From the NCBI RefSeq assembly GCF_003626975.1, contig NZ_CP032616.1, forward strand, positions 2,914,001 through 2,978,000: a DNA stretch of 64,000 nt, given 5' to 3'. Positions 34,670 to 45,714 of the stretch are shown here, piece after piece. The notes beneath the pieces are model-generated. The model was not told the DNA's origin. It did not search any database and was given only the letters and a program-made list of their open reading frames with translations. Positions within the stretch are counted from its first letter, which is position 1. Every line of letters starts with the position of its first letter. The DNA is from Pseudomonas sp. DY-1 (lineage in GTDB: Bacteria; Pseudomonadota; Gammaproteobacteria; Pseudomonadales; Pseudomonadaceae). The translations under genes were made by a program, and so were the position numbers.

Positions 34670-35830
34670 ATGAATACAGCCGTCAATCTCAATGTGGTGC
34701 ATGAATCCGAAGCCCAGCGCCAGCACGCGCGGGTGAAAATCCCCGGCAAGATCCGCTACATCGCCCGTGGCGAACGCTTCGAAGCGTCGCTGCTGGACGT
34801 GTCCGCCGGAGGTTTCGCCTTCACCGCCGGCCGCGCCAGCGCCAACATCGGCGACCACCACAAGGGCCGCCTGATGTTCCAGATCGACGGCCTCAGCCTG
34901 GGCCTGGACGTGGAGTTCCAGGTACGCGCCGTGGATTCGCGCAACGAGCGCGTCGGCTGCGTCTTCCATGGCCTTCAGCCGCGCGACATCGCCACCCTGC
35001 GCTACCTCATCAGCTCGCACCTCTCGGGCGAACTGGTCAGCGCCGGCGACCTGCTCAACACCCTGCAGCGCGAGAACTTCACTAAACCGCGCAAAGGTGG
35101 CGCCGGTGGCGGCATGGGCCCCCTCGCCCGCCTCAAGGCAGTCGGCCTGAGCGCCGGCATCTTCGTCGTTGGCGTCGGTGCCTTCGCCTACATCCTCAAC
35201 TCACTGTACGGCCTGTACTTCGTCACCCACGCTGACTCGGCGATGGTGGCAGTGCCCTCCATGCAGGTCACCATGCCCCGCGAAGGCACGGTACAGAGCC
35301 TGGTAAGCGCCGACGCCAGCGTGGAGAAAGGCGCGCCCATCGCATCCTTCAACGCCACCATGCTGGAGATGCTCAAGGGCCACCTGACCGACGACCAGCT
35401 CACTCCGAAGAACGTCGAAGAACTGTTCGGCAAGCAGATGAAGGGCACCCTCACCAGCCCCTGCAACTGCAAGATCGCGCGCCAGCTCGTGGCCGACGGC
35501 CAGTTCGCCAGCAAGGGCGACGTGATCTTCGAACTGGTGCCCCAGGACACCCAGGCCACCATCCAGGCGCGCTTCCCCTTCCGCAACATCGCCCAGGCCA
35601 AACCGGGTGCCCGCGTCACCTTCCAGGTCGCCGGCGAAGATCAGGTGCGCCACGGCAAGATCCTCAGCAGCAACCTGCATGACGGCAGCATGTCCGCCGA
35701 CATCCGCGCCACCATCCAGCCCGACGAGCCGCTGCCCAGCACTTTCGCCGGCCAGCCGGTGGAAGTCAGCATCGATCGCGGCCCGTCCCTCGACTGGCTG
35801 ATCGACCGCGCCCTGGCCGCGGGCTTCTGA
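34670..35830 (+). CDS. alg44: Alginate co-polymerase Alg44 with PilZ domain
   Basis: From ATG 34670 the product has 386 residues. The N-terminal PilZ domain keeps c-di-GMP ligands Arg17, Arg21 (RQHAR), Asp43 and Ser45 (DVSAGG). One membrane helix follows at about residues 160-185 and then a periplasmic HlyD-like segment. Binding of c-di-GMP is required for polymerisation in P. aeruginosa, so this operon should be switched after translation by cyclic di-GMP. The upstream in-frame start inside alg8 is unlikely. Confidence 0.95.
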   Translation: MNTAVNLNVVHESEAQRQHARVKIPGKIRYIARGERFEASLLDVSAGGFAFTAGRASANIGDHHKGRLMFQIDGLSLGLDVEFQVRAVDSRNERVGCVFHGLQPRDIATLRYLISSHLSGELVSAGDLLNTLQRENFTKPRKGGAGGGMGPLARLKAVGLSAGIFVVGVGAFAYILNSLYGLYFVTHADSAMVAVPSMQVTMPREGTVQSLVSADASVEKGAPIASFNATMLEMLKGHLTDDQLTPKNVEELFGKQMKGTLTSPCNCKIARQLVADGQFASKGDVIFELVPQDTQATIQARFPFRNIAQAKPGARVTFQVAGEDQVRHGKILSSNLHDGSMSADIRATIQPDEPLPSTFAGQPVEVSIDRGPSLDWLIDRALAAGF

Positions 35831-35843
35831 GGAGGGCGCGACC

Positions 35844-37217
35844 ATGGCCCATCACGCCACCCCCGTCCTGCTGCTGGCCGCGGCTATCGCCCTGGCCGGC
35901 TGCGCGGGACTTCCGGACGAACGCCTCGCCCGCGAGGCCCTGAAGCGCGGCGACAGCACCACTGCCGAGCAGAACTTCCGCCAGTTGGCCGATCTCGGTT
36001 ATGCCGATGCCGCGGTCGGTCTGGCCGACATGCAGGTCGCCAGTGGCGATCCGGAGCAATTGCAGAAGGCCGAGCAGACCTATCGCCAGGCCATGGACCA
36101 GTCGCCCCGCGCCAAGGCCCGCCTTGGCAAACTGCTGGCGCGCAAGACTGCGCTGAGTCAGGCCGAGCGCCGCGAAACCGCGCAACTGTTGGAGGAGTCC
36201 TTCGAAGCCGGTGAAGAAAGCAGCCTGCTACCGCTGGTGATGCTTTATCTGCAGTACCCGCAGGACTTCCCATCCGTGAACGTCCCAGCACGTATCGCCA
36301 AGTGGCGCGCCGAAGGCCACATCCAGGCAGACCTGGCGCAGATCCTCGTCTATCGCACCCAGGGTACCTACGATCAGCACCTGGGCGAGATCGAACAGAT
36401 CTGTGCCCGCAACCTGGCGGTCGCCGACGTCTGCTACGTCGAGCTGGCCACGGTCTATCAGAAGCAAGGCAATGCCGAAGCCCAGCAGAAACTGCTGGAC
36501 CAACTGATGGCCGGCTACAAGGCCGGGCGCATTCCCGCCCAGCGCGTGGAATCAGTGGCTCAGGTACTGGCCGACGCCGATATCGGCAAGCCCGATGAAG
36601 GCAAGGCCCAGGAAATGCTCGAAGCCGTGGCACCGACCTACCCCGCTGCCTGGGTAAGCCTGGCCAAGCTGCTGTACGAGTACCCCGGCCAGGGCGATAC
36701 CGAGCAGATGCTGGGCTACCTGGAGAAGGGTCGCGCCGCCTCCCAGCCCCGCGCCGAACTCCTGCTGGGCCGCTTCTACTACGAAGGCAAGCTGGTGCCC
36801 CTGGATCCGAAGAAGGCCGAGGAACACCTGCTCAAGGCGGCCCCGACCGAGCCCACCGCCAACTATCTGCTGGGCCAGATCTACCTGCGCGGCTACCTGG
36901 GCGACATCGCCCCGGACAAGGCCCTGGAGCACCTGCTCAGTGCCGCACGCAACGGCCAGATCAATGCCGACTTCGCGCTGGGCCAGATGTACGCCCAGGG
37001 CAAGGGCATCCAGCCGAACCTGGTCAATGCCTACGTCTTCAGCCAACTGGCCCTGCCCAAGAACACCCCGCAGGCCCTGGAACTTGCCCAGCGCGTTGAT
37101 CAGCAGCTGCCGCCCGCCGAACGCGCCCGCGCCGAACAACTGCTGCGTGAAGAACGCGCAGCACGTGGCGCCGCCGCACCTGGCACGCCCCAGATGCAGG
37201 CCATGCAGACCCAATAA
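35844..37217 (+). CDS. algK: Alginate export lipoprotein AlgK (TPR/Sel1 repeats)
   Basis: This 457-residue protein has a lipoprotein signal (LLLAAAIALAGC) and many Sel1/TPR-like helical repeats (for example GYADAAVGLADMQVASGD, NYLLGQIYLRGYLG). AlgK sits under the outer membrane and helps place AlgE and join the periplasmic complex. It starts 13 bases after alg44. Confidence 0.94.
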   Translation: MAHHATPVLLLAAAIALAGCAGLPDERLAREALKRGDSTTAEQNFRQLADLGYADAAVGLADMQVASGDPEQLQKAEQTYRQAMDQSPRAKARLGKLLARKTALSQAERRETAQLLEESFEAGEESSLLPLVMLYLQYPQDFPSVNVPARIAKWRAEGHIQADLAQILVYRTQGTYDQHLGEIEQICARNLAVADVCYVELATVYQKQGNAEAQQKLLDQLMAGYKAGRIPAQRVESVAQVLADADIGKPDEGKAQEMLEAVAPTYPAAWVSLAKLLYEYPGQGDTEQMLGYLEKGRAASQPRAELLLGRFYYEGKLVPLDPKKAEEHLLKAAPTEPTANYLLGQIYLRGYLGDIAPDKALEHLLSAARNGQINADFALGQMYAQGKGIQPNLVNAYVFSQLALPKNTPQALELAQRVDQQLPPAERARAEQLLREERAARGAAAPGTPQMQAMQTQ

Positions 37218-37232
37218 GGACCCGTACCGACG

Positions 37233-38678
37233 ATGAACAACAAACCCTGGATCCGCGCAGGCCTCGGCCTGTCCCTGCTGGCCGCGAGCATCGCCCACGC
37301 CGCAGAGCCCAACGGCAAGAACTACGGCCTGGACGTGAAGATCACCGCGCAATCCGAAGACGACCGCGACCTCGGCACCCGCGACGGTGGCGACGTCAAC
37401 GGTATCGGTCTCGACCTGCGTCCCTGGGTCTATGGCGAGCGTGGCGACTGGAGCGCCTTCGCCATGGGCCAGGCCGTTACCGCCACCGATATCGTCGAAA
37501 CAGACACCCTGGAATCCAGCGACATCGAAGCCGATGCCGGCCAGCGCAACAACGGCCGCGAGCCGGACAAAAGCTACCTGGCCATGCGCGAGTTCTGGGT
37601 CGACTACGGCGGCCTGACCGCTTACCCGGGCGAGCACCTGCGCTTCGGTCGCCAGCGCGTGCGCAGCGAAGAAGGCACCTGGTGGGACACCAATATCGAA
37701 GCCCTGCGCTGGAGCTTCGACACCACCCTGCTGCGTGCCCATGCCGGAGTCGCCGAGCGCTTCAGCGAGTACCGCACCGACATCGACGAACTGGCCCCTG
37801 AAGACGAGGACCGCCAGCACTTCTTCGGCGACATCTCCACCCAGTGGCAACCAGGCCACTGGGTCGGCGCCAAACTGCACCACAGCCGTGATAACGGCGA
37901 CCTGCCCAACGTCGGCGAGGAAGTCGATGAACTCGACAAGCGCACCACCGGCGACCTGACCTGGCTGGGCCTGGAAGCCGACGGCGGCTTCTTCGATCGG
38001 CGCTCCACCCTGCCGCTGAACTACTGGGCCCAGGCCACATGGCTGACCGGCGATGTAGACGAACTGCAACAGACCACCGTCGGCAATCAGAACGTCGCCA
38101 GCGGCAAGCGCAACGTCGACGTCGACGCCTGGGCACTGGATCTCGGCCTGCGCTGGAATATCGATGACCAGTGGAAGGTCGGCGGCGCCTACGCCCGGGG
38201 CAGTGGCGGCGGCGATGACGACAGCTCCGAGCAGTTCCGCCAGACCGGCCTGGAAAGCAACCGCTCCAACTTCACCGGTACCGAAGCCCGCATGCACCGT
38301 TTCGGCGAGGCCTTCCGTGGCGAGCTGAGCAACCTCCAGGTGGCCACTGCCTTCACCTCCTGGCAGATGGGCGAGGACTACGACGCGAGCGTCGTCTACC
38401 ACCGTTTCTGGCGCGTGGACGACAACCAGGACGTGGGCCAGAGCGGAATCATCGCGCCCCTGGAAGACGGCGAGAAAGACATCGGCCAGGAGATGGATCT
38501 GGTGGTCACCCGCTACTTCAAGCAGGGCCTGCTGCCGGCCTCCATGGCCGAACACCTGGACGAGCGCTCCGCCCTCGTGCGCTTCCGTGGCGGCGTGTTC
38601 AAGCCGGGCGATGCCTATGCCAGCGGCACCGACTCGCTCATGCATCGCGCCTTCGTCGACTTCATCTGGCGCTTCTGA
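37233..38678 (+). CDS. algE: Alginate outer-membrane export porin AlgE
   Basis: The 481 residues begin with a signal peptide ([13 protein letters not shown]). The mature protein has alternating beta-strand patterns to its end (FVDFIWRF, a terminal aromatic as in outer-membrane barrels). AlgE forms the 18-strand channel through which the polymer leaves. It lies 15 bases after algK. Confidence 0.94.
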   Translation: MNNKPWIRAGLGLSLLAASIAHAAEPNGKNYGLDVKITAQSEDDRDLGTRDGGDVNGIGLDLRPWVYGERGDWSAFAMGQAVTATDIVETDTLESSDIEADAGQRNNGREPDKSYLAMREFWVDYGGLTAYPGEHLRFGRQRVRSEEGTWWDTNIEALRWSFDTTLLRAHAGVAERFSEYRTDIDELAPEDEDRQHFFGDISTQWQPGHWVGAKLHHSRDNGDLPNVGEEVDELDKRTTGDLTWLGLEADGGFFDRRSTLPLNYWAQATWLTGDVDELQQTTVGNQNVASGKRNVDVDAWALDLGLRWNIDDQWKVGGAYARGSGGGDDDSSEQFRQTGLESNRSNFTGTEARMHRFGEAFRGELSNLQVATAFTSWQMGEDYDASVVYHRFWRVDDNQDVGQSGIIAPLEDGEKDIGQEMDLVVTRYFKQGLLPASMAEHLDERSALVRFRGGVFKPGDAYASGTDSLMHRAFVDFIWRF

Positions 38679-38707
38679 TGAGCATCCGGCGCAAGGGAGG
38701 AACAGCC

Positions 38708-40267
38708 ATGAAACGCAGCATGGGAACCACAATGCTGATGGGCGGCGTCGTGCTCGGCGCCCTGCAGTTCGCCGCACCCTGGGTACAAGGTGCGGAACCG
38801 ACCCAGGAGCTCAAGGAAACCAAGAACTACACGGTTTCCACCGCGCCGGTGGAACAACTGCACATGGATACGCCGAAGGCGCCAGACCTGTCTGGCTACA
38901 CCGCCGCAGCGGTGGAAGCGAAGATCGATCGCGCCACCCGCGGCCACGTAGCGGTCAGGCGCATGCTCCAGCAGGATGCGCTGAAGGACTTCATCGGCGG
39001 CGACGAGCGTCTGCGTGAGTGGGTCAAGCGCCAGCAGAACATGCCGCAGGCGATCTTCGTCGAAGGGGGCTACGTGACCCCGGAAGACCTTGCCAAGGCG
39101 CTTCCCGAGAGCCAGTTCAGCGAAACCGAGCCGGGCGTCTACATCGCCCGCCTGCCAATCGTGGTGGCCCAGGGCGCGAGCCTGCAGATCGGCAAGGAGA
39201 CCCGGGAATTCCGCATGTCCCAGGAGCGCGGCGCGTTCCTGGTCAACGACGGCAAGCTGTTCATCACCGGCACCCAGCTCACCGCCTGGAACGAAAAGAA
39301 CAATTCCCCGGCCTGGTTCCAGAAGCCCGAGGAGTTCCGCCCGTTCCTGGTGTCCTGGGGCGGCAGCGAGCTGTACATCGTCGGCAGCAAGGTCACAAGC
39401 CTCGGCTACGACAACTCCAAGTCCTACGGTGTCTCCATCACCCAGTACACGCCAGGCCAGGCCAAGCGCCTGAAGCGCCCTGCGCCGACCGGCTGGCTGC
39501 TGGATTCGGAGTTCGTCGACCACTGGTACGGCTTCTACTGCTTCGAAGCGGAGAACGTGGTCATCAAAGGCAATACCTACCGCGACAACATCGTCTACGG
39601 CATCGACCCGCACGACCGATCGAGCGGTCTGGTCATCGCCCACAACACCGTCTTCGGGACCAAGAAGAAGCACGGCATCATCATTTCCCGTGAGGTGGAC
39701 GACAGCTGGATCATCAATAACAAGAGCTATGACAACAAGCTCTCCGGCATCGTGATCGACCGTAACTCGGTGAACAACCTTGTCGCCTGGAACGAGGTGT
39801 ACCAGAACCACTCCGACGGCATCACCATCTACGAAAGCTCCAACAACCTGCTCTGGGGCAACAAGATCCTCAGCAACCAGCGCCACGGCATCCGCGTGCG
39901 CAACAGCGTGAACATCCGTCTGTACGAGAACCTCTCCGCGGCCAACGGCCTGACCGGCGTGTATGGCCACATCAAGGACCTCTCCAACACCGACCGCAAC
40001 ATCAAGCTCGACCCCTTCGACACCAAGGTCTCGCTGATCCTGGTCGGCGGCAAGCTCGCAGGCAACGGCTCCAGCCCACTATCCATCGACTCGCCCTTGT
40101 CGGTCGAGTTGTACCGCGTCGAGCTGCTCGCGCCGAGCAAATCCACCGGTATCAGCTTCGCCGGCATCCTCGGCGAAAAGCAGGACGAAATCCTCGACCT
40201 GATGGTGCGCCGCAAACAAGCGGTGCTGATCGACCCCGTCGAAACCCAGGCCGAACTCCAGGATTGA
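38708..40267 (+). CDS. algG: Alginate C5-mannuronan epimerase AlgG
   Basis: The ATG at 38708 (MKRSMGTTMLMGGVVLGALQ) gives 519 residues with a signal peptide. The C-terminal right-handed beta-helix repeats contain the epimerase motif DPHD (YGIDPHDRSSG). AlgG turns some mannuronate into guluronate in the periplasm and protects the chain from AlgL. It sits 29 bases after algE. Confidence 0.95.
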   Translation: MKRSMGTTMLMGGVVLGALQFAAPWVQGAEPTQELKETKNYTVSTAPVEQLHMDTPKAPDLSGYTAAAVEAKIDRATRGHVAVRRMLQQDALKDFIGGDERLREWVKRQQNMPQAIFVEGGYVTPEDLAKALPESQFSETEPGVYIARLPIVVAQGASLQIGKETREFRMSQERGAFLVNDGKLFITGTQLTAWNEKNNSPAWFQKPEEFRPFLVSWGGSELYIVGSKVTSLGYDNSKSYGVSITQYTPGQAKRLKRPAPTGWLLDSEFVDHWYGFYCFEAENVVIKGNTYRDNIVYGIDPHDRSSGLVIAHNTVFGTKKKHGIIISREVDDSWIINNKSYDNKLSGIVIDRNSVNNLVAWNEVYQNHSDGITIYESSNNLLWGNKILSNQRHGIRVRNSVNIRLYENLSAANGLTGVYGHIKDLSNTDRNIKLDPFDTKVSLILVGGKLAGNGSSPLSIDSPLSVELYRVELLAPSKSTGISFAGILGEKQDEILDLMVRRKQAVLIDPVETQAELQD

Positions 40268-40278
40268 GGTACCCGATC

Positions 40279-41703
40279 ATGCCCAGAATTTCCCGCAAAT
40301 GGTTCACCCCTTCGGCCCTTGCAGCCGCCCTGCTGGCCGCCGCCCAAGGTGCGCACGCCGCGCCCGAGTTCAGCGTGCAGCGCACCGGGCCGCTCTGCGC
40401 CGCAGCGCAGAATCCGGCCAACTACAACACCAAGTACCTCAGCTTCTTCACCACCCTGGTTCAGGGTCAGGGCGACTGGCTGTTCCGGACCCAGTACGAT
40501 CTGCGTACCGACTTCGGTACCACCCCCTTCGGTTGGAGCCAACTGAAGCGTCTGCGCGATGCGCTCAAGGCCAAGGGTGTGGAGCTGATGGTGGTCTACC
40601 AGCCCACCCGTGGCCTGGTGAACCGCGAGAAGCTCACGCCCGAAGAGAAGGCCCACTTCAACTACGAGCTGGCAAAGAAGAACTACCTGGCTGCCGTCGA
40701 CCATTTCCGCAAGGCCGGCATCTGGGTCACCGACCTGTCGCCGCTCTTCGATGAGAAGGGCGTGGGCACCGACTACTACTTCAAGGCGGACCACCACTGG
40801 ACGCCGGCCGGCGCCGACCGTACCGCCGCGCTTGTCGCCGAAACCCTGAACCAGATTCCCGGCTTCAGCGACATTCCGAAGAAGGACTACCAGAGCAAGG
40901 TGGTGGGCCTGCTGTCCAAGGCCGGCACCCTGCACAAGACCGCGGCCCAGTTCTGCGGCACCGGCTATGCCACCCAGTACGTCGACCGCTACGAAACCGA
41001 GGCGGCGGGCGATGGCGGCGACAGCCTGTTCGGCGACGAATCCAACCCGAAGGTGACCCTGGTGGGCACCAGTAATAGCGGTCCGGCCTACAACTTCGCC
41101 GGATTCCTGCAGCAGCACACCGGTGCCGAGGTGCTCAACATGGCGGTCAGTGGCGGCGGTTTCGAAAGCGCCCTGATGCAGTACATGAGCAGCCCGGAGT
41201 TCCATCAGAACCCGCCCAAGGTCCTGGTCTGGGAATTCGCCACCCACTACGACATGGCCGAAGCGAGTTTCTACCGCCAGGCCGTGCCCATGGTGAACAA
41301 CGGCTGCGAAGGCCGGACGGCGGTGCTGAAGAACAAAGTCACGCTCAAACCTGGCGCCAACGAGGTACTGGTCAATGGCAAGGGCGCGCCACTGCGTGAC
41401 CTGCGCGGAGGCGATTACCAGGTGGACCTGCGACTCAGCGATCCGTCCATTCACGACCTCAAGACCACCATCTGGTACCTCAACGGCCGACGCGAGAACT
41501 TCAAGCTGGAACAGAGCGACCGCATCGATACCGGTGGTCGCTACGCCTTCGAGCTGCGCAACGACCCCGACTGGGCCGATCTGAACATGCTCGCCCTGGA
41601 AATCCACAGCCCCGAACAAATGCCCCAGGATCTCAGCGTCGAGGTCAGCCTCTGCGCGCGTTCCGGCAAGGGCGGGGACAACCTCACGGCCAAGGCCGAG
41701 TGA
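40279..41703 (+). CDS. algX: Alginate O-acetyltransferase AlgX
   Basis: 474 residues from ATG 40279, the exact P. aeruginosa length, with a signal peptide ([15 protein letters not shown]). The SGNH-like catalytic residues are visible in [12 protein letters not shown] and VGTSNSGP, and a carbohydrate-binding domain follows. AlgX transfers acetyl groups to the polymer and links AlgG, AlgK and MucD. It lies 11 bases after algG. Confidence 0.95.
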   Translation: MPRISRKWFTPSALAAALLAAAQGAHAAPEFSVQRTGPLCAAAQNPANYNTKYLSFFTTLVQGQGDWLFRTQYDLRTDFGTTPFGWSQLKRLRDALKAKGVELMVVYQPTRGLVNREKLTPEEKAHFNYELAKKNYLAAVDHFRKAGIWVTDLSPLFDEKGVGTDYYFKADHHWTPAGADRTAALVAETLNQIPGFSDIPKKDYQSKVVGLLSKAGTLHKTAAQFCGTGYATQYVDRYETEAAGDGGDSLFGDESNPKVTLVGTSNSGPAYNFAGFLQQHTGAEVLNMAVSGGGFESALMQYMSSPEFHQNPPKVLVWEFATHYDMAEASFYRQAVPMVNNGCEGRTAVLKNKVTLKPGANEVLVNGKGAPLRDLRGGDYQVDLRLSDPSIHDLKTTIWYLNGRRENFKLEQSDRIDTGGRYAFELRNDPDWADLNMLALEIHSPEQMPQDLSVEVSLCARSGKGGDNLTAKAE

Positions 41704-41717
41704 GGAAGGAGGTACCC

Positions 41718-42815
41718 ATGACTACCAGACCCTGGCTGATCGCTCCGCTGCTCGCGGGGATCCTGCTCGCCGGGCAAGGCCACGCCGCAGACCTGGTGCC
41801 GCCCAGGGGCTACTACGCCCCTGTGGATATCGACGCCAAGTCCGCCGGCACCTGCAAGGCGCCACCCACGCCCTATACCGCGAAGCTGGAGTTCCGCAGC
41901 AAGTACGAAGGCTCCGACAAGGCCCGCGCGACGCTCAACCCGAACGCGGAAAAGGCCTTCCGCGAGAAGACCGCTGACATCACAGAGATGGAGCGTGGCA
42001 TCAGCAAGATGGTCATGGAGTACATGCGCAAGGGCCAACGCACCCAGCTCGAATGTTCCCTGCAGTGGCTGGGCAGCTGGGCCCAGGCGAATGCGCTGCT
42101 GAGCCCCCAGTACAACCACACCGGCAAGTCGATGCGCAAATGGGCGCTGGGCAGCATGGCCTCGGCCTACCTGCACCTGAAGTTCTCCGAGTCGCAGCCC
42201 CTGGCGCCCTACCGCGCCCAGACCCGGATGATCGAGTCCTGGTTCTCGCGCCTTGCCGACCAGGTCGTCCACGACTGGAGCGACCTGCCGCTGAAGAAGA
42301 TCAACAACCACTCCTACTGGGCCGCCTGGTCGGTGATGGCCACCGCCGTGGCGACCAATCGCCAGGACCTCTTCGACTGGTCGGTGCAGCAGTTCCGCGT
42401 CGCCGCCGGCCAGGTCGACCAGGACGGCTTCCTGCCCAACGAACTCAAGCGCCGCCAGCGCGCGCTCGCCTACCACAACTACAGCCTGCCACCGCTGGCG
42501 ATGATCGCGGCCTTCGCCCAGGCCAACGGCGTGGACCTGCGCGAAGCGAACGACGGCGCCCTGCGCCGCCTCGGCGAGAACGTGATCGCCGGCGTGGATG
42601 ACCAGGAAGCCTTCGATGAGAAGACCGGCAACGACCAGGACATGAGCGAGCTGAAGAAACACGCCAAGTTTGCCTGGCTGGAGCCCTGGTGCTCGCTCTA
42701 CCAATGCTCGGCCGCGACCCTCGAACGCAAAGAGGAGATGGGGCCCTACAAGACCTTCCGCCTCGGCGGGGATGTGACCCAGGTGTTCCATCCGAAGAAG
42801 GAGGGTGGGAGCTAA
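41718..42815 (+). CDS. algL: Periplasmic alginate lyase AlgL
   Basis: From ATG 41718, with GGAGG nine bases before it, the product has 365 residues and a signal peptide ([14 protein letters not shown]). The lyase motif NNHSYWAAW is intact. AlgL degrades misplaced polymer in the periplasm by beta-elimination. A 177-bp spacer with two hairpins separates it from algI. Confidence 0.95.
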   Translation: MTTRPWLIAPLLAGILLAGQGHAADLVPPRGYYAPVDIDAKSAGTCKAPPTPYTAKLEFRSKYEGSDKARATLNPNAEKAFREKTADITEMERGISKMVMEYMRKGQRTQLECSLQWLGSWAQANALLSPQYNHTGKSMRKWALGSMASAYLHLKFSESQPLAPYRAQTRMIESWFSRLADQVVHDWSDLPLKKINNHSYWAAWSVMATAVATNRQDLFDWSVQQFRVAAGQVDQDGFLPNELKRRQRALAYHNYSLPPLAMIAAFAQANGVDLREANDGALRRLGENVIAGVDDQEAFDEKTGNDQDMSELKKHAKFAWLEPWCSLYQCSAATLERKEEMGPYKTFRLGGDVTQVFHPKKEGGS

Positions 42816-42992
42816 ACCCCCGCTCGGACAGCCCCCTCTCCCCCTGGGAGAGGGTTGGGGTGAGGGCGGACGGACTCCACGCGGAGCCCAACATCCCTTA
42901 CCCCCTGCCCCTCTCCCAATGGGAGAGGGGAGAAAAACGCCCCCGCCCCAACGTGGCGGGCCAGAAATCAAACGTTCAACGGAGAGACTCGG
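42816..42992. repeat. Hairpin repeats between algL and algI
   Basis: Two copies of a CCCTCTCC...GGAGAGGG hairpin family occur at about 42833-42854 and 42908-42930 (the second a 10-bp perfect stem followed by AGAAAAA). The same family recurs near 48530-48650 and 55940-55970. They may reduce read-through or protect the upstream mRNA inside the alginate operon. Confidence 0.65.
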
Positions 42993-44486
42993 ATGGTCTT
43001 TTCTTCAAACGTGTTCCTGTTCCTGTTCCTGCCGATCTTCCTCGGCTTGTACTACCTGGTCGGGACACGCTATCGAAACCTGTTGTTGCTGGTCGCCAGC
43101 TACATTTTCTACGCCTGGTGGCGCATCGACTTCCTGGCACTGTTCGCTGCGGTGACGGTGTTCAACTACTGGATCGGCCTGCGCATCGGCGCAGCCGGGG
43201 TGCGCACGAAAACAGCGCAGAAATGGCTGCTCCTCGGCGTAGTGGTGGACCTCTGCGTCCTCGGCTACTTCAAGTACGCCAACTTCGGCGTCGACAGCCT
43301 CAACGCCATCATCACCTCCTTCGGCCTGGAGCCCTTCGTGCTCACGCACATCCTGCTGCCGATCGGGATTTCCTTCTACGTCTTCGAATCCATCAGCTAC
43401 ATCATCGACGTGTACCGAGGCGACACCCCGGCCACGCGCAACCTGGTGGACTTCGCGGCCTTCGTGGCGATCTTCCCGCACCTGATCGCCGGCCCGGTAC
43501 TGCGCTTCAAAGACCTGGTGGACCAGTTCAACCACCGTACCCATACGGTGGACAAGTTCGCCGAGGGCTGCACGCGCTTCATGCAGGGCTTCATCAAGAA
43601 GGTCTTCATCGCCGACAGCATTGCGCCCATCGCCGATCACTGCTTCGCACTCTCCGACCCGACCACGGGCGATGCCTGGCTCGGCGCACTGGCCTATACC
43701 GCGCAGCTGTACTTCGACTTCTCCGGCTACAGCGACATGGCCATCGGCCTAGGCCTGATGATGGGCTTCCGCTTCATGGAGAACTTCAACCAGCCCTACA
43801 TCAGCCAGTCCATCACCGAGTTCTGGCGGCGCTGGCACATCAGCCTCTCCACCTGGCTGCGCGACTACCTGTACATCAGCCTGGGCGGTAACCGTGGCAC
43901 CACCTTCCAGACCTACCGCAACCTGTTCCTCACCATGTTGCTGGGTGGCCTTTGGCACGGCGCCAACTTCACCTACATCATCTGGGGCGCCTGGCACGGT
44001 GCCTGGCTGGCCATCGAACGCGCGCTGGGCGTGAACGCCGCGCCCCGCGCGATCAACCCGCTGAAGTGGGTCTTCACCTTCCTGCTGGTGGTGATCGGCT
44101 GGGTGATCTTCCGCGCCGAGAACCTGGATGTTGCCTGGCGCATGTATGCCGCCATGTTCAGCTTCGGTGACTGGCAGCTCTCCGAGCTCAACCGCGCGCA
44201 ACTCACCAGCCTGCAGATCGCCACCCTGGTGCTGGCCTACGTCGTGCTGGTCATCTGCGGCATCCGTCAGTTCTATGCCCAGCCACTGGCTGGCGCGCCA
44301 AAGGCCAAGGCCCGTGAGGACGACGACGGCATCGCTATCAATGCCGACGGCAGCGCCACCCTGCCCCGCGCCCGCATACAGATCGGCGCCCTGGCCTTCC
44401 ACGCCGCTGTGCTCCTGCTGTTCGCCGCCTCGGTGCTGAAGCTCTCGGCGCAGAGCTTCTCGCCCTTCCTGTACTTCCAGTTCTGA
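42993..44486 (+). CDS. algI: MBOAT-family alginate O-acetylation protein AlgI
   Basis: This 497-residue membrane-bound O-acyltransferase has about ten hydrophobic segments, with the MBOAT signature around FWRRWHISLSTWLRDYLY and the conserved histidine in GGLWHGANFTYIIWG. AlgI carries acetyl groups across the inner membrane for AlgJ, AlgF and AlgX. A CGGAGAG site precedes the start. The protein is slightly shorter than in P. aeruginosa. Confidence 0.95.
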   Translation: MVFSSNVFLFLFLPIFLGLYYLVGTRYRNLLLLVASYIFYAWWRIDFLALFAAVTVFNYWIGLRIGAAGVRTKTAQKWLLLGVVVDLCVLGYFKYANFGVDSLNAIITSFGLEPFVLTHILLPIGISFYVFESISYIIDVYRGDTPATRNLVDFAAFVAIFPHLIAGPVLRFKDLVDQFNHRTHTVDKFAEGCTRFMQGFIKKVFIADSIAPIADHCFALSDPTTGDAWLGALAYTAQLYFDFSGYSDMAIGLGLMMGFRFMENFNQPYISQSITEFWRRWHISLSTWLRDYLYISLGGNRGTTFQTYRNLFLTMLLGGLWHGANFTYIIWGAWHGAWLAIERALGVNAAPRAINPLKWVFTFLLVVIGWVIFRAENLDVAWRMYAAMFSFGDWQLSELNRAQLTSLQIATLVLAYVVLVICGIRQFYAQPLAGAPKAKAREDDDGIAINADGSATLPRARIQIGALAFHAAVLLLFAASVLKLSAQSFSPFLYFQF

Positions 44487-44498
44487 GTGGAACCGACC

Positions 44499-45647
44499 AT
44501 GAACAGAACCCTGAACCTGCTCTACATCCTGCTCTTCTGCGGCCTGCTGCTGGCGCTGAGCCTGTGGTCCATGCGCTCGATCCTCGGTTTCTCCGTGGCA
44601 AAGGAAACCAGCGTGCTGGATGGCAAGCTGGCCCTGGCCTTCGAGAAGCGCTACGACGAGGAATTCCCGGTCAAGCAACTGGGCACCAACCTCTGGGCCC
44701 TGGTGGACTACAAGCTGTTCGGCGAAGGCCGCCAGGGCGTAGTCATCGGCCAGGACGGCTGGCTCTACTCGGACGAGGAGTTCGACCCGGTAGCCGACGG
44801 CTCCCGTCAGGTCCGCGACAACCTTGCGCTGATCCAGGGCGTGCGCGACGAGCTGGCGCGGCACAATGTGGAACTGGTACTGGCGATCATCCCGTCCAAA
44901 TCGCGCCTCTACCCCGAGCACGTCGGCGAGGTCACCCCCACTGCCCTGCGCCAGGACCTCTATGAGCGCTTCCGTGGTGCCGCGCGCAAGGCCGGGATCA
45001 CCGCCCCGGACCTGCTCGCCACGCTGGAAGACGCCAAGAACCAGGGCCAGGTCTTCCTGCGCACCGACACCCACTGGACCCCGCTGGGCGCCGAAGTGGT
45101 GGCCGGTCGCCTGGGCCAGGCGGTGGGCCAGGCCATGAGCCTGCGCGGCACTCCGCAGCAGTACGTCACCGAGGTGGTGGGGAATGAGGACTACAAGGGC
45201 GACCTGACCCGCTTCCTGCCCCTGGACCCGCTGTTCGAAAACCTGATGCCGGCCCCGGACCAGTTGCAGAAGCGCGCCACCCGCAGCCAGGACGAAGCGA
45301 ACGCCGGCGACGATGCCCTGTTCGCCGAGAACGATGTACCGGTCGTGCTGGTGGGCACCAGCTACAGCGCCAACGACCGCTGGAACTTCGCCGGCGCCCT
45401 GCGCCAGTCACTGCAGCGCGACCTGGTGAACCACGCGGAGGACGGCCACGGCCCGATCCTGCCGATGCTCAAGTACCTCAGGAGCGACGAACTGAAGGAC
45501 GCCCCGCCGCAGCTGGTGATCTGGGAGTTCCCGGAACGCTACCTGCCGATGCTGAGCGACCTGTCCGAATTCGACCCCGAATGGGTCGCCAGCCTGCGCA
45601 AGGGTGTGGGTTCCGACGAACGCCTGGCTTCGCGCTCGGGCAACTGA
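44499..45647 (+). CDS. algJ: Alginate O-acetylation protein AlgJ
   Basis: From ATG 44499 the product has 382 residues: an N-terminal membrane anchor (LLYILLFCGLLLALSLW) and a periplasmic SGNH-like domain with RTDTHWTPLGAE and VGTSYSANDRW. It resembles AlgX but lacks the carbohydrate-binding part. It acts with AlgI and AlgF in acetylation. It starts 12 bases after algI. Confidence 0.94.
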   Translation: MNRTLNLLYILLFCGLLLALSLWSMRSILGFSVAKETSVLDGKLALAFEKRYDEEFPVKQLGTNLWALVDYKLFGEGRQGVVIGQDGWLYSDEEFDPVADGSRQVRDNLALIQGVRDELARHNVELVLAIIPSKSRLYPEHVGEVTPTALRQDLYERFRGAARKAGITAPDLLATLEDAKNQGQVFLRTDTHWTPLGAEVVAGRLGQAVGQAMSLRGTPQQYVTEVVGNEDYKGDLTRFLPLDPLFENLMPAPDQLQKRATRSQDEANAGDDALFAENDVPVVLVGTSYSANDRWNFAGALRQSLQRDLVNHAEDGHGPILPMLKYLRSDELKDAPPQLVIWEFPERYLPMLSDLSEFDPEWVASLRKGVGSDERLASRSGN

Positions 45648-45714
45648 ATACCCCGTGAACGGGAACACAGGGCCGGACACGGCCCGATCAAGAGAGAAGA
45701 TGGAGGTACACCTC

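Noticed and set aside
36552..38777. 741-codon minus-strand open frame across algK-algG
   Set aside because: It lies antisense to three certain alginate genes and has shadow composition.
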